A DNA stretch of 64,000 nt from Gemmatimonadota bacterium. GTDB lineage: Bacteria; Gemmatimonadota; Gemmatimonadetes; Longimicrobiales; Gaopeijiaceae. The DNA lies in assembly GCA_007121455.1 (NCBI GenBank), contig SKKN01000001.1, positions 62,001 to 126,000 on the forward strand, read 5' to 3'. The notes beneath the pieces are model-generated. The model was given only the letters and a program-made list of their open reading frames with translations, was not told where the DNA came from and searched no databases. This document shows positions 44,861-55,200 of this stretch, in pieces (positions within the stretch are counted from its first letter, which is position 1; each line of letters starts with the position of its first letter). The translations under genes and the position numbers were made by a program.

Positions 44861-46336
44861 ATGACATGCCTGGCGAAGCTCATGACCTGCGTGGCAAAGC
44901 TTCCGACGCGCCCGTGTAGCGGCGCCCTTCTGGTTCTCCTCCTCTCGCTCGCAGGGTGCGCCGTGAATCCGGCCACGGGAGAGCGGCAGCTCGTGCTCTT
45001 CAGTGAGAGCCAGGAGATCCAGATCGGGGAGGACGCGGACCAGGACATCACCGCGAGCCTCGGCATCTACGAGGACGAGGCGCTCGAGACCCTCGTCTCC
45101 GATCTGGGGCAGCGAATGGGCCGAGCATCGGAGCGCCCGGACCTGCCATGGACGTTCCGCGTCCTCGACGACCCGACGATCAACGCCTTCGCTCTCCCGG
45201 GTGGTTACATCTACCTGACTCGGGGCATTCTGGCCCACCTTACCTCGGAAGCGGAGGTCGCGGGGATTCTCGGCCACGAGATCGGCCACGTCACGGCACG
45301 GCATGGGATCGTCCGCCTGACCCAGGCCCAGATCACCCAGCTCGGCCTGGGCGCTGCGATGATCCTCGCGCCCGAGCTTCAGCCGTTCGGTGAAGCCGTG
45401 GGGGTCGGGGTCCAGCTCCTCTTCCTCCGAAACTCCCGGAGCGCGGAGCGGCAGGCGGATGAGCTCGGGATCGAGTACATGCGAAACCTGGGCTACGATC
45501 CGCGGGAACTCGCCCGCGTCTTCACGATGCTGGCGCAGGCTTCGGGGGCCCGGGACGGGGACCGGATTCCCGGGTTTCTCTCGACCCATCCCGATCCGCT
45601 CGAGCGACGGGACGAGGTGCTTCGTCGGGTGGAGGAGGCGGGAGAGGACCTGAGCGATGCGCGGATCGGGCGAGAGGAGTACCTGCGGCTTCTCGACGGG
45701 CTGACGTTTGGAGAGAACCCTCGGGATGGCTTCTTCCGGGAGCAGACGTTTCTCCATCCGGAGATGGCGTTCCGGGTCGATTTCCCGGCCGGCTGGCAGA
45801 CGGTGAATGCCCGGACGCAGGTGCAGGGAATGAGCCCGGAGCAGGATGCGGCCATCGTGCTCACCCTCGTCGCGGAGGATGCCCCAGGTGCAGGGCGCTC
45901 GGCGTTCCTCGGACAGGCCGGAATGGAAACGCTCCGCCGGTGGGACGATCCCGTCGGCGGCCTCCCGGCCGCCTGGGCCGACTTCCGCGCCCGGACCGAG
46001 CAGGGGACGCTCCAGGGGGTCGTTCTCTTCGTCCGGCACGGGGACCGTACCTTCAGGATTCTCGGCTACGGGCCCGAGAACACATGGGATCGGCGGCGCG
46101 GAGTGGCGCACTCTGCCCTTCTCTCCTTTCAGGCGTTGACGGATCCCGAAGTTCTCGGCATCCAGCCCCGTCGGGTCGAGATCGTGCAGCTTCCTCGGGC
46201 GATGACCCTACGGACCTTCCTCCAGGAGTATCCCTCCAACGCTCGGGACGAGACGGTCGCCCAGATCAACCAGCTCGAGTTGGGCGAAGAGGTCCCTTCG
46301 GGCACGCTCCTCAAGCGAGTCGTCGGTGGCTCCTGA
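44861..46336 (+). CDS. M48 family metallopeptidase lipoprotein (BepA-like)
   Basis: A 491-residue protein with a lipoprotein signal (SLAGC, Cys33). The M48 domain carries H139-E-I-G-H143 and a third-ligand Glu in the SAERQADELGIEYM helix. A C-terminal alpha/beta domain (about 280-490) ends in a short segment similar to those linked to the M48/YcaL proteins. It probably acts in the periplasm in outer membrane protein quality control, as BepA/LoiP do. The N-terminus begins with two near-identical seven-residue units, MTCLAKL and MTCVAKL, each with its own ATG (44861 and 44882). Confidence 0.88.
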   Translation: MTCLAKLMTCVAKLPTRPCSGALLVLLLSLAGCAVNPATGERQLVLFSESQEIQIGEDADQDITASLGIYEDEALETLVSDLGQRMGRASERPDLPWTFRVLDDPTINAFALPGGYIYLTRGILAHLTSEAEVAGILGHEIGHVTARHGIVRLTQAQITQLGLGAAMILAPELQPFGEAVGVGVQLLFLRNSRSAERQADELGIEYMRNLGYDPRELARVFTMLAQASGARDGDRIPGFLSTHPDPLERRDEVLRRVEEAGEDLSDARIGREEYLRLLDGLTFGENPRDGFFREQTFLHPEMAFRVDFPAGWQTVNARTQVQGMSPEQDAAIVLTLVAEDAPGAGRSAFLGQAGMETLRRWDDPVGGLPAAWADFRARTEQGTLQGVVLFVRHGDRTFRILGYGPENTWDRRRGVAHSALLSFQALTDPEVLGIQPRRVEIVQLPRAMTLRTFLQEYPSNARDETVAQINQLELGEEVPSGTLLKRVVGGS

Positions 46337-46468
46337 GCGACCGGACCGGCTGGGGCCTGGATCATCGGCCCGACGGCCCCTCCCCTGATGGTCCGATTCT
46401 TGAACTGTATTGGTGGGTGAAGGCACTGGAACCGCGAATCCGGCCGCTCTGGCCGGAGCCTCGACGTT

Positions 46469-46510
46469 CCGCCCCGTGCGGGTGCTGCCATAACGGCAGG
46501 GACGGGGCGG
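46469..46510 (+). other. Large nested hairpin in the clpB leader
   Basis: CCGCCCCGT (46469-46477) pairs perfectly with ACGGGGCGG (46502-46510). Within it, CTGCC (46485-46489) pairs with GGCAG (46495-46499) around the loop ATAAC. The structure ends 31 nt before the clpB ATG and leaves the GGAAGGG ribosome site free. There is no T-run. It may protect or regulate clpB mRNA, or end the transcript of the upstream M48 gene. Confidence 0.6.
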
Positions 46511-46541
46511 GCCGACGCACGAACTGAACACGGAAGGGTTC

Positions 46542-49172
46542 ATGGCAAATCTGGACCGGCTCACGGTGAAGGCGGGCGAAGCGCTTCAGGCCGCGGCGAG
46601 GGATGCGCGGGAACGGGGGCACCCCGAGGTCGCGGGCGTCCATCTCCTTGCCGCGCTTCTCGATCAGGAGGGCGGGATCGTACCCCCGGTCCTCAAGAAG
46701 GTCGGGGTATCCATGCCGGTGCTCCAAGAGCGGGTCTCGGAGGCGCTGGACCGATACGCCCGGGTGGAAGGGGGGGCCGATCCCGGCCTGTCGCGAGAGC
46801 TCCGGCGCGCTCTGGAGGCGGCCGAGGGCGTGGCCCGGAAGCTGGGCGACGAGTATGTGTCGACGGAGCACCTCCTCCTCGGGCTCGTGGAGGAGAAGGA
46901 CGATGCCGGCCGTGCGCTCGCGGAGGTCGGTGCGAGCGCCCCGCTCATCACCGAAGCGCTGGCCGACATCCGTGGCTCGCACCGGGTCACGGACGCCAGC
47001 CCCGAGGAGAAGTACCAGGCCCTCGAGCGATACTCGCGGGATCTCACCGACCTCGCCCGGTCGGGGAAGCTGGATCCAGTGATCGGGCGGGACGAAGAGG
47101 TCCGGCGCGTGATCAAGGTGCTCGGCCGCCGGACGAAGAACAATCCGGTTCTGATCGGCGAGCCGGGGGTGGGAAAGACCGCGATCGTGGAGGGGCTGGC
47201 GCAGCGGATCGTAGCCGGCGATGTCCCCAGCTCTCTCGCGGACAAGCGCCTCGTCGCGCTCGACATCTCATCCATGCTTGCGGGTGCGAAGTACCGTGGG
47301 GAGTTCGAGGAGCGGATGAAGGCCGTCCTCAAGGAGATCTCGGATTCCGAGGGCCGGTACGTCGTGTTCATCGACGAGCTCCATACGATCGTGGGGGCCG
47401 GCGCCGCCGAAGGGGCGGTCGACGCCGGGAACATGCTGAAGCCGATGCTCGCCCGTGGCGAGCTTCGGCTCGTGGGTGCCACCACCCTCGACGAGTACCG
47501 GAAGCACATCGAGAAAGACGCTGCCCTCGAGCGCAGGTTCCAGCCGGTCTTCGTCGCTCCTCCCTCCGTCGAGGACACGGTTGCCATCCTTCGAGGCCTC
47601 AAGGAACGGTACGAGGTGCACCATGGGGTGAGGGTCCGGGACGATGCGCTCGTCGCGGCGGCGAAGCTCTCGGATCGGTACATCGGGGGTCGGTTCCTCC
47701 CGGACAAGGCGATCGATCTGATCGACGAGGCGGCGAGTCGGCTCCGGATCGAGATCGATTCGCTCCCGCAGGAGATCGACGAGGTCGAGCGTCGGATCAC
47801 GCAGCTCGAGATCGAGAAGCAGGCCCTTTCGAGGGAGGAGGATCGGTCCGCGCAGGAGCGGAGGGAGGCGATCGAGGAGGAGCTGGCCGAGCTTCAGGAG
47901 CAGAGCTCTGGAATGAAGGCGAAGTGGCAAGCGGAGAAGGACCAGATCCTCCGGATCCAGGAGTTGAAGGAGCGGATCGACGAGCTCCGTAGCGAGGCCG
48001 AGCGGGCAACCCGCACGGGTGATCTGCAGCGGGCTGCAGAGCTTCAGTACGGGGAGATCCCCCGCACGGAGCGGGAGGCCCAGGAGGCGGAGGCGCAGTT
48101 GGCCGAGCTCCAGGAGGAGAAGAAATTCCTGAGGGAGGAGGTCGATGCCGATGACATCGGCGTCGTGGTCTCGGAGTGGACGGGGATCCCCGTGTCCAGG
48201 CTGATGGCGTCGGAGCGGGAAAGGCTCACGCAGCTCGAATCGCTGCTCGAGGAGCGCGTCGTCGGACAGGAGGAGGCGGTCGCCGGCGTCTCGAATGCCG
48301 TACGCCGGGCCCGTGCGGGGCTGCAGGACCCGAACCGACCCGTCGGCTCCTTCATCTTCCTCGGCCCGACCGGGGTGGGAAAGACCGAGACGGCACGCGC
48401 TCTTTCACAATTCCTCTTCGATGACGAGCGGGCGATGGTCCGGCTCGACATGTCCGAGTACATGGAGAAGCACGCAGTCGCCCGCCTCATCGGCGCCCCT
48501 CCCGGATACGTGGGATACGAGGAGGGGGGTCAGCTCACGGAGGCGGTCCGGCGCCGCCCGCATGCGGTCATCCTCTTCGATGAGATCGAGAAGGCGCACC
48601 CCGAGGTCTTCAACGTCCTCCTCCAGATCCTCGACGACGGACGCCTCACGGATGCCCAGGGACGCACGGTCGACTTCCGGAATGCGGTGATCATCATGAC
48701 CTCGAACGTCGGAAGCCAGTTCATTCTGGAGGAAACCGACCGGATGTCCTGGGAGGAGATCGAAGGTCGCGTGCGGAAGGAGCTCCACTCCCACTTCCGA
48801 CCCGAGTTCCTCAACCGGATCGACGACATCATCCTCTTCCGGCCACTGGGCAGGAAGGAGCTCGAGCGGATCGTGGAGATCCAGGTGGGCCGGGTTGGGG
48901 ACCTCGCGCTCGAGCTTGGGGTGGAGCTCGAGGTCACTCCCGAGGCGAAGGTGCGACTCGCGGAAGCCGGGTACGACCCGGTCTTCGGAGCCCGTCCGCT
49001 GAAGCGGGCAATCCAGCGCCTCGTCCAGAACCCGCTCGCGCTGGAGTTGCTCGAGCGGGAGGTTCCGGAGGGGACGCGGGTCCGGGTGGTGCCCACCGAG
49101 GACGGGGACGGCCTCTCCTTCGAGTTCCTCGTGCCGGAGGAGGTCGAGCTCGAGCCGGAGTCCGTCGCTTGA
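46542..49172 (+). CDS. clpB: ATP-dependent disaggregase ClpB
   Basis: AAA+ chaperone that pulls proteins out of aggregates with DnaK. The 876-residue product has the Clp N-domain (about 1-145) and NBD1 with Walker A GEPGVGKT near 206. The long coiled-coil M-domain (about 400-530) separates ClpB from other Hsp100 proteins. NBD2 has [10 protein letters not shown] near 608 and the GYVGYEEGG pore loop. The 205-nt upstream gap has a CTTGAA box at 46399 but no matching heat-shock -10. A nested hairpin lies at 46469-46510. Confidence 0.96.
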   Translation: MANLDRLTVKAGEALQAAARDARERGHPEVAGVHLLAALLDQEGGIVPPVLKKVGVSMPVLQERVSEALDRYARVEGGADPGLSRELRRALEAAEGVARKLGDEYVSTEHLLLGLVEEKDDAGRALAEVGASAPLITEALADIRGSHRVTDASPEEKYQALERYSRDLTDLARSGKLDPVIGRDEEVRRVIKVLGRRTKNNPVLIGEPGVGKTAIVEGLAQRIVAGDVPSSLADKRLVALDISSMLAGAKYRGEFEERMKAVLKEISDSEGRYVVFIDELHTIVGAGAAEGAVDAGNMLKPMLARGELRLVGATTLDEYRKHIEKDAALERRFQPVFVAPPSVEDTVAILRGLKERYEVHHGVRVRDDALVAAAKLSDRYIGGRFLPDKAIDLIDEAASRLRIEIDSLPQEIDEVERRITQLEIEKQALSREEDRSAQERREAIEEELAELQEQSSGMKAKWQAEKDQILRIQELKERIDELRSEAERATRTGDLQRAAELQYGEIPRTEREAQEAEAQLAELQEEKKFLREEVDADDIGVVVSEWTGIPVSRLMASERERLTQLESLLEERVVGQEEAVAGVSNAVRRARAGLQDPNRPVGSFIFLGPTGVGKTETARALSQFLFDDERAMVRLDMSEYMEKHAVARLIGAPPGYVGYEEGGQLTEAVRRRPHAVILFDEIEKAHPEVFNVLLQILDDGRLTDAQGRTVDFRNAVIIMTSNVGSQFILEETDRMSWEEIEGRVRKELHSHFRPEFLNRIDDIILFRPLGRKELERIVEIQVGRVGDLALELGVELEVTPEAKVRLAEAGYDPVFGARPLKRAIQRLVQNPLALELLEREVPEGTRVRVVPTEDGDGLSFEFLVPEEVELEPESVA

Positions 49173-49234
49173 CCTGAGCGGGTGGGAAGGTCTAACGTCC
49201 GGCCGTCTCTCCGACACGGACTCCGACCCCGCAC

Positions 49235-49750
49235 ATGAATCGACGAACGACACTCCTGCTCGCGCTCTGCCTCCCGGCACTCCTCGCGTCGTGCGTGTCG
49301 ACTCCCGGGCCCGGGTCGGGGGAGATGGCGGCCGTGGCCCCCATGCTGTCCGTGGAGCGGTTCCTCCAGGCGACGAACAGCCAGGACTTCGACACGATGG
49401 CCCGGCTTTTTGGTACCCGTAGCGGCACGATGGTCGACCAGCAAGGAAACACGTTGAGCTGCGCCTTCAGGAAGATCGGCTCCTGGTTCCGGCTGAACCG
49501 GGCGTGCGTACAGCGGACCGACGTGGAGCTGAGGATGAACGCGATCGCCATGATCCTCCAGCACGACGACTACGAGATTCGAACGGAGAACCGTGTGCCC
49601 GGGCGGAGTCATCCGACGGTCCGCATCGGGGTCGACCTGCTGCGTGGCTCGAACCGGTTCGCAGACGTTCCCTTCGTGGTGGTTCAGACCTCGGAAGGAC
49701 GCTGGCTCGTGGAGGAGATCGGGCTCGAGAGCGTCACGGGGAGTCGGTAA
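49235..49750 (+). CDS. Lipoprotein of unknown function
   Basis: A 171-residue protein with a lipoprotein signal (LLASC, Cys20) followed by a short Pro/Gly linker. The compact domain, beginning with an SVERFLQATNSQDFDTMARLFG helix and ending in a strand GRWLVEEIGLESV, has the pattern of SnoaL/NTF2-like folds. No active-site residues can be named. It lies 62 nt after clpB and ends 16 nt from the convergent epimerase gene. The fold call is inference. Confidence 0.6.
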   Translation: MNRRTTLLLALCLPALLASCVSTPGPGSGEMAAVAPMLSVERFLQATNSQDFDTMARLFGTRSGTMVDQQGNTLSCAFRKIGSWFRLNRACVQRTDVELRMNAIAMILQHDDYEIRTENRVPGRSHPTVRIGVDLLRGSNRFADVPFVVVQTSEGRWLVEEIGLESVTGSR

Positions 49751-49766
49751 CCGGCACCCTTCCCGG

Positions 49767-50171
49767 TCAGACCTGAACGAGCTCGGTCAGAATGCTTTGC
49801 GTGGCGCTCGGGTGAAGGAAGGCCACGAGGTGCCCGCCGGCGCCCCGGCGCGGCTTCCGGTCGATCAGGCGGATGCCCGCGGCTTCCAGCCGGTCGAGTT
49901 CCGCCTCGATGTCGTCCACCTGGAAGGCGATGTGGTGGAGGCCCGGACCTCGTCGCTCGAGAAAGCGGGCTACCGTGCCTTCGGGGTCGAGGGGCTCCAG
50001 CAGCTCCACCTGACCGACGAAGGCGACGCGAACTCCCTGCGAGGGAAGGTCCTCGACGGGGGAACAGGATTCCCCGGTCAGGAGTTCGAGAAGAGGAGCG
50101 GTCGCCTGGATGGATTCTGTGGCGACGCCGACGTGGTGCAGCGGATGGGTGCTTGGATCGGGAGGCGTCAC
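49767..50171 (-). CDS. mce: Methylmalonyl-CoA epimerase
   Basis: Interconverts (S)- and (R)-methylmalonyl-CoA in propionate and odd-chain fatty acid metabolism. The 134-residue glyoxalase/VOC-fold protein has the family signatures HHVGVATESI near the N-terminus (metal-binding His), GPGLHHIAFQVDDIEAEL in the second half, and the closing HLVAFLHP motif. The GTG start has GAAGGA 7 nt upstream. Methylmalonyl-CoA mutase genes are not in this window. It is divergent from trxA across 99 nt. Confidence 0.9.
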   Translation of the reverse strand: MTPPDPSTHPLHHVGVATESIQATAPLLELLTGESCSPVEDLPSQGVRVAFVGQVELLEPLDPEGTVARFLERRGPGLHHIAFQVDDIEAELDRLEAAGIRLIDRKPRRGAGGHLVAFLHPSATQSILTELVQV

Positions 50172-50270
50172 GAGGTATCCTTCGGCGGCGGTTCGTCGAA
50201 CTGAACGATCAATTTAGGCACGCGCGCCGGCATCCTATGGCGCCCTGCCGAGAATGGAAAGGAGCAGAAC

Positions 50271-50606
50271 ATGACGGAAGGAACCAAGGTTCTCAAGGTC
50301 ACGGATGACACGTTCGTGGATCAGATCGAGCAGGGGAAGGGCCTCACGATCGTCGACTTCTGGGCGGAGTGGTGCGGTCCGTGCCGGATCGTCGGGCCGA
50401 TCGTGAATCAACTCGCCGACAAGTACGCGGATCGGGGCGTGCGGGTGGGGAAGGTGGATGTGGACCAGAACCCCGAGACGGCGAGCCGGTTCGGGATCCG
50501 CTCGATCCCGAGCATCCTCTTCTTCAAGGACGGCCAGCACGTCGACACGGTGATCGGCGCCGTTCCGAAGGCCCACCTGGAACAGAAGCTGGAAGAACAC
50601 CTGTAG
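50271..50606 (+). CDS. trxA: Thioredoxin
   Basis: Thiol-disulfide reductant of the cytoplasm. The 111-residue product has the active site WAEWCGPCR, the IVDFWAEW strand, the cis-Pro motif SIPSILFF and normal length. No signal peptide is present. It is followed after 32 nt by rsmI on the same strand. The upstream gap shared with the divergent mce gene shows no clear promoter. Confidence 0.95.
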   Translation: MTEGTKVLKVTDDTFVDQIEQGKGLTIVDFWAEWCGPCRIVGPIVNQLADKYADRGVRVGKVDVDQNPETASRFGIRSIPSILFFKDGQHVDTVIGAVPKAHLEQKLEEHL

Positions 50607-50638
50607 GCGGCTCTCCCGCGCACCGGCGGCCGGCTCGG

Positions 50639-51475
50639 ATGGGTACGCTCTTCGTGGTGAGCACGCCGATCGGAAACCTCTCGGATCTCACCCGCAGGGC
50701 TGAGGAAGCGCTGGGAGAGGCGGCCGTCGTCCTGGCCGAGGACACGAGGAGGACGGGGGTGCTTCTCCGCCACCTCGGGGTGGAGACGCCCTTGATATCG
50801 CTTCACCAGCACAACGAGGCGGGGCGGACCCGGGAGGTTCTCGGTCGACTGGCCTCCGGCGCCGTGCTCGCTCTGGTGGCGGACGCGGGGACTCCTCTCG
50901 TCTCGGACCCCGGGGGCCGGCTCGTGGAGGCCGTGATTGCCGAGGGGCATACGGTGGTTCCAATCCCGGGGCCCTCGGCCGTACTGGCGGCGCTCGTCGG
51001 GTCGGGCCTTCCCGCCGACCGATTCGCGTTTCTGGGGTTTTCGCCGCGAAAGGGGAGGGATCGCGAGGCGTTTCTGGCTCGGGTGGCGGACAGCGAGGAG
51101 ACCACGATCCTCTTCGAGTCCCCGGAGCGCATCTCGGCGCTTCTGGACGACCTGGCAAAGCGTTGTGGGAGGACCCGTAGAGTGGCGGTGGCCCGGGAGC
51201 TCACGAAGCTTCACGAAGAGTTCGTGCGTGGAACCTTGATCGAGGCGAGCCGCTATTACCGTGAGAACCCACCGCGGGGCGAGATCACCGTGGTGGTGGA
51301 GGCGGCTCCCGAATCCGCGGAGGGGGAGCTTTCGGACGAAGAGGCCGTGCGGGTGCTCGCCCGCTCGGCCCTCGACCGGGGGCTTCGTCCGTCGGCGGCG
51401 GCGAGGGAAGTCGCCAGGCGCCTCGGAGCGCCCCGGAACCAAGTGTACCGGATCGTGCAGTCCCTCGACTCCTGA
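50639..51475 (+). CDS. rsmI: 16S rRNA (cytidine-1402-2'-O)-methyltransferase RsmI
   Basis: Methylates C1402 of 16S rRNA with S-adenosylmethionine. The 278-residue product has the tetrapyrrole-methylase fold with TPIGNLSDLTRRA, the AEDTRRTGVLLRHLG motif, DAGTPLVSDPG, and PGPSAVLAALVGSGLP. The GFSPRKGRDREAFL loop of RsmI follows. ATG 50639 was used because it begins directly with the family N-terminus. It precedes the DUF4159 run by 15 nt. Confidence 0.94.
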   Translation: MGTLFVVSTPIGNLSDLTRRAEEALGEAAVVLAEDTRRTGVLLRHLGVETPLISLHQHNEAGRTREVLGRLASGAVLALVADAGTPLVSDPGGRLVEAVIAEGHTVVPIPGPSAVLAALVGSGLPADRFAFLGFSPRKGRDREAFLARVADSEETTILFESPERISALLDDLAKRCGRTRRVAVARELTKLHEEFVRGTLIEASRYYRENPPRGEITVVVEAAPESAEGELSDEEAVRVLARSALDRGLRPSAAAREVARRLGAPRNQVYRIVQSLDS

Positions 51476-51490
51476 AGGGTCCGCGCCTCG

Positions 51491-52204
51491 ATGACGACAT
51501 CCGTCCTACTCCTCGGGCTTGCGTTGCTCGTCTCGGCCGATCGGGAGTCGGCGGATCCCCGAGTCGCCGACATCGAAGGCATCGGCGTCGAACAGACGAC
51601 GGAGCTGTTCACGATCGGGCGCCTCGAGTACGGTGGCGGAGGTGACTGGTACGCGAATCCCTCCTCCCTTCCGAACCTCCTCGAAGCGATCCGGGAGCGG
51701 GCGGGCCTGCCCGTCGCCGAGCGGGAGGTGACGGTGTCTCCACTCGATCCCAGACTCCACGACATTCCCTATCTTCACATGACGGGTCACGGGAACGTGG
51801 AGTTCACCCCTGCCGAACGCGAAGCGCTCCGCGAATACCTCTTCGCCGGGGGCTTTCTGCACGCGGACGACAACTACGGGATGGACGAAGCCTTCCGCAG
51901 GGAGATGGCGGCCCTCTTCCCGGACCGCTCCATGGTGGAGCTTCCTCCCGATCACCCGATCTTCCATGTCTTCTACTCCTTCCCGGAGGGCATCCCGAAG
52001 ATCCACGAGCACGACGGGCACCCTCCTCAGGCTTTCGGGATCTTCCACGAGGGGCGTCTGATCGTGCTCTACAGCTACGAGACGGACCTCGGCAACGGGT
52101 GGGAGGATGAGGAGGTCCACGGGAATCCTCCGGAGGTGCGCGAGCAGGCGCTCCGCATGGGGGTGAACCTCTTCTTGTACGCCCTGAGTCAGGCGGCTCC
52201 GTGA
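51491..52204 (+). CDS. DUF4159 secreted protein
   Basis: A 237-residue protein with a hydrophobic N-terminal signal (about 1-16). The DUF4159 core has TIGRLEYGGGGDWY, YLHMTGHGNVEF, and AGGFLHADDNYGMDEAFRREM (read as the hallmark segment, residues 119-139). The strand-turn-helix around Asp126/Asp127 sits where a class I GATase-like fold has its nucleophile Cys, so it may be a non-enzymatic or altered member. DUF4159 genes usually accompany MoxR/BatA/DUF4175 clusters of the envelope. Its stop overlaps the next gene by 4 nt. Confidence 0.85.
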   Translation: MTTSVLLLGLALLVSADRESADPRVADIEGIGVEQTTELFTIGRLEYGGGGDWYANPSSLPNLLEAIRERAGLPVAEREVTVSPLDPRLHDIPYLHMTGHGNVEFTPAEREALREYLFAGGFLHADDNYGMDEAFRREMAALFPDRSMVELPPDHPIFHVFYSFPEGIPKIHEHDGHPPQAFGIFHEGRLIVLYSYETDLGNGWEDEEVHGNPPEVREQALRMGVNLFLYALSQAAP

Positions 52205-55200
52205 CCGGACCGCACGCGGACCGGTCGACGCGGGACGAGGAGCCCGCCGGGCTGGAGGGGGGCGTCGCGGGTCTCGTCTCGACGATCCGGGGCCGCCTCC
52301 TGCGGCACGGCGCACTCGCCGCGATCCTCTGGTGGGGCAGCCTGACCTGCGCCGTTCTGACGCTTGCATGGGTGCTCGCGGGCAGTGGCGGCTGGGAGGA
52401 GGGAGCGGTCGCTCCACTCCTGCTCCTCGCGGCAGTCGTGCTCGGAGCCGCGGGTGCCGGGGTGGCGTTCGCGGGGGCGAAGCGGAGCGCGCTCAAGGAG
52501 GAGAGGGTCGTCCGGCACCTCGAAGAGGCGAGGGGGCTCCCGCAGGGCCTCCTGAGGGGGTCGCTCGAGTTGGCCCGCGGCTCCGGGCAGGCCTCGTTCT
52601 CCCTCGCCCGCGAGGCGGAACGGTCCGTTCTCTCGCGGGCCGGCGGAAGGGAGCTTTCGGCCGGCCGGCTCGAGGAGCGCCTCCGCCGGGCGGTGCGAAC
52701 CGGAGGAGGGGCTCTCTGCGTCACCTTCTCACTCGTCGTCCTCCTCCTTCTCCTCTCCCCGGACCGGGCGCTCCGCGCCTGGGCCGGAGTCGGAACGTCG
52801 GTCTCCGTTCTCGCGGCCTCCCCCCTTCCGTCGCTCCTCGTCGAGCCCGGGACGGTCGAGGTCCCCAGGGGCGACGACCTCGAAGTGCGGATCGCGGCGG
52901 GGCCCCGTGAGCATGTCTTCCTCCACCTCCGCAGAGCGGGGGAAGTCCCGGCGACGGATACGATCGAGGTGGCGGGAGGGGAGGGGGCGGTCCACATCCG
53001 GGACGTTCGTGCGCCTCTCGAATACTGGGTGAGCGCTCCCGATGGTGACGAGACTCCGCACTACGCGGTCACGCCGGTCGACCCCGTCTTTCTCTCGGGC
53101 GTTCGGCTCGAGGTGATCTTCCCCGCACATACGGGGCTGGGCCTGGAAGAGTACCGTGGAGAGATCCCTCCCCTCTCCCTCCCGGTCGGCAGCGAGGTTC
53201 GGCTCGAGGCGCGTACGAGCCGGGAGCTCACCTCCGCCTCGCTCGCGGTGCCCGATGACGAAGAGGTCGTGGAGCTGAACGTGGATGGCAGGTCCCTCGA
53301 GGGGACGTGGACGCCCCGGCGCTCCGGTCGTTACGACTGGGATCTCATCGACCGGCAGGGGGAGGGCGTGTCGTCCGTGACCCTTCCGCCGCTCGACTTC
53401 ACGCTCGTCGCGGATTCGGTGCCACAGGTGGAGATCCTCTTCCCCGAGAGGGACGAGGTCCTCCCCCTCTCTCGCCGCCAGCCGCTCACGGTCGAGGCGC
53501 GCGACGACTTCGGTCTCGAGCGGCTCGAGGTCGTCGCGTACCGGGAGAACTCAGAGGGAGAGGCGTCGGACCCGGTCGTCGCCGGCACGGACCTGGAGGG
53601 AAGCCGGAGAGCGACGATCCGCTCCGTTCTCGACGTCACGGGCTGGGAGCTCGTACAGGGGGACGAGGTCCGGTATTACGCCCGTGCCGTGGACAATCAC
53701 CCCTCCGGCCAGGAAGCGCGGTCCGAGGAGTTCGTACTCCGCGTTCCAAGCGGCTCCGAACTGGGCGCGGAGGCATCCCGGCAGCTCGGCGAGGCATCGG
53801 AGCGCGTGGAGTCCTTGGCGGAGCGGGCGCGATCCGCGGAGGACGAGACGCGGAATCTGGCTCGGCAAAGCCAGAGCGTGCGGGAGGGCTCGGGTTCGGG
53901 GGATCCGGGCCGAGGCCGAACCCCATCGGAAGGAGAGGACCGCCTCGACTACAGTACTGCCCAGGAGCTCCGGCAAAGCCTCGAGGGGCACGAGGGGATC
54001 GTGGACGAGCTCGAGTCGATGCGCGAGGAGCTGGACGAGCTGGCTCGGGGCCTGGAGGAGGCGGGTCACTCCGACCCCGATCTCGGAACGGACCTCCAGG
54101 AACTTCGGGATCTCCTGGAGCAGATGACCTCCCCCGAGCTCCGAGAGAGGCTTCAGGACATCGACCAGGCACTGGACGATGGGGATCTGAGCGCCGTTCG
54201 GGAGGGGCTGCGGGAGCTGATGGAACAGCAGTCCGACCTCCGGGAAGGGCTGGACGAGTCCCTCGAGCGGTTCCGCCGGGCCGCCGCGGAGCAGGAGATG
54301 CGGGCATCGGGCCAGGAAGCGGAGGAGCTGGCGCAGGAGGAGCGACGGTTGGCGGAGGCCTTCGAGGAGGGTTTTGATCCCCAGGAGGGGGCCCAACGGC
54401 AGGCCGAGCTCGAGGAGCGGACAGAAGTGCTCGAGGAGCGGCTCCTCTCCCTGAGCGAGCGGCTGGAGCAGATCGACGAGTCCAGTGCGGCGGAGGCTGC
54501 GCGAAGCTCCGCCATGGACGCGCAGGAGGCGCGTCAGGCGATGGCGGACGCGGCCGCCGCCGCGGAGATTGGCGACGGCGAAGGGGCGGCGGCCGAGGCG
54601 GGTGAGGCAGCCGAGCGGCTCGAGGCGCTGACGGAGGCGCTCGACGAGGCTCAGCAGCAGATGGCGGAGGAGTTCCGGGAAGCGCTCAGGCACGCGCTCG
54701 AGCAGACCGCGCACGATGCGCTCGGGCTCGCACGCCGCCAGGCCGATCTGATCGAGTCGATGCCCCAGTCGGGCCGAAGCCGGCGAGCGGGCGAGCTCCA
54801 GGAGGAGGAGGCGATGGTCCTCCAGGGGCTCCGCAACCTGGCCGCTCACCTCGCGCACGCGGCGCGGATGGCTCCCGATATTTCTCGCCGTCTGGGTCCC
54901 GCACTCGGAGGGGCGATGGAGGCGGTCGAGGAGACGGTGAGCGCCCTTTCCGCAAGCCGCGCGGCCGGTCCGTCTCCCCGCCGTGCAGCGGGCGATGCGC
55001 ACGAGGCGCTGAACCGCCTCGCCCATCAGGCGTTGCTCCAGGCGGAGCAGGCCGGTGAGGACGGGCCGTCGAGCGCGATGGAGTCCGTCCTCGAACAGCT
55101 CGAGGCGCTCGCTCAGCAGCAGGGGGAGCTCCAGCAGGAATCCGAGTCCCTCCTCCCGATGGAGATGGGTCTCGAAGCAATGATGGAGGCGCTTCAGGAG

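Noticed and set aside
46399-46404. CTTGAA as a heat-shock (sigma-32) -35 box for clpB
   Set aside because: No CCCCAT-like -10 box occurs at the required spacing, so the single hexamer is not evidence.
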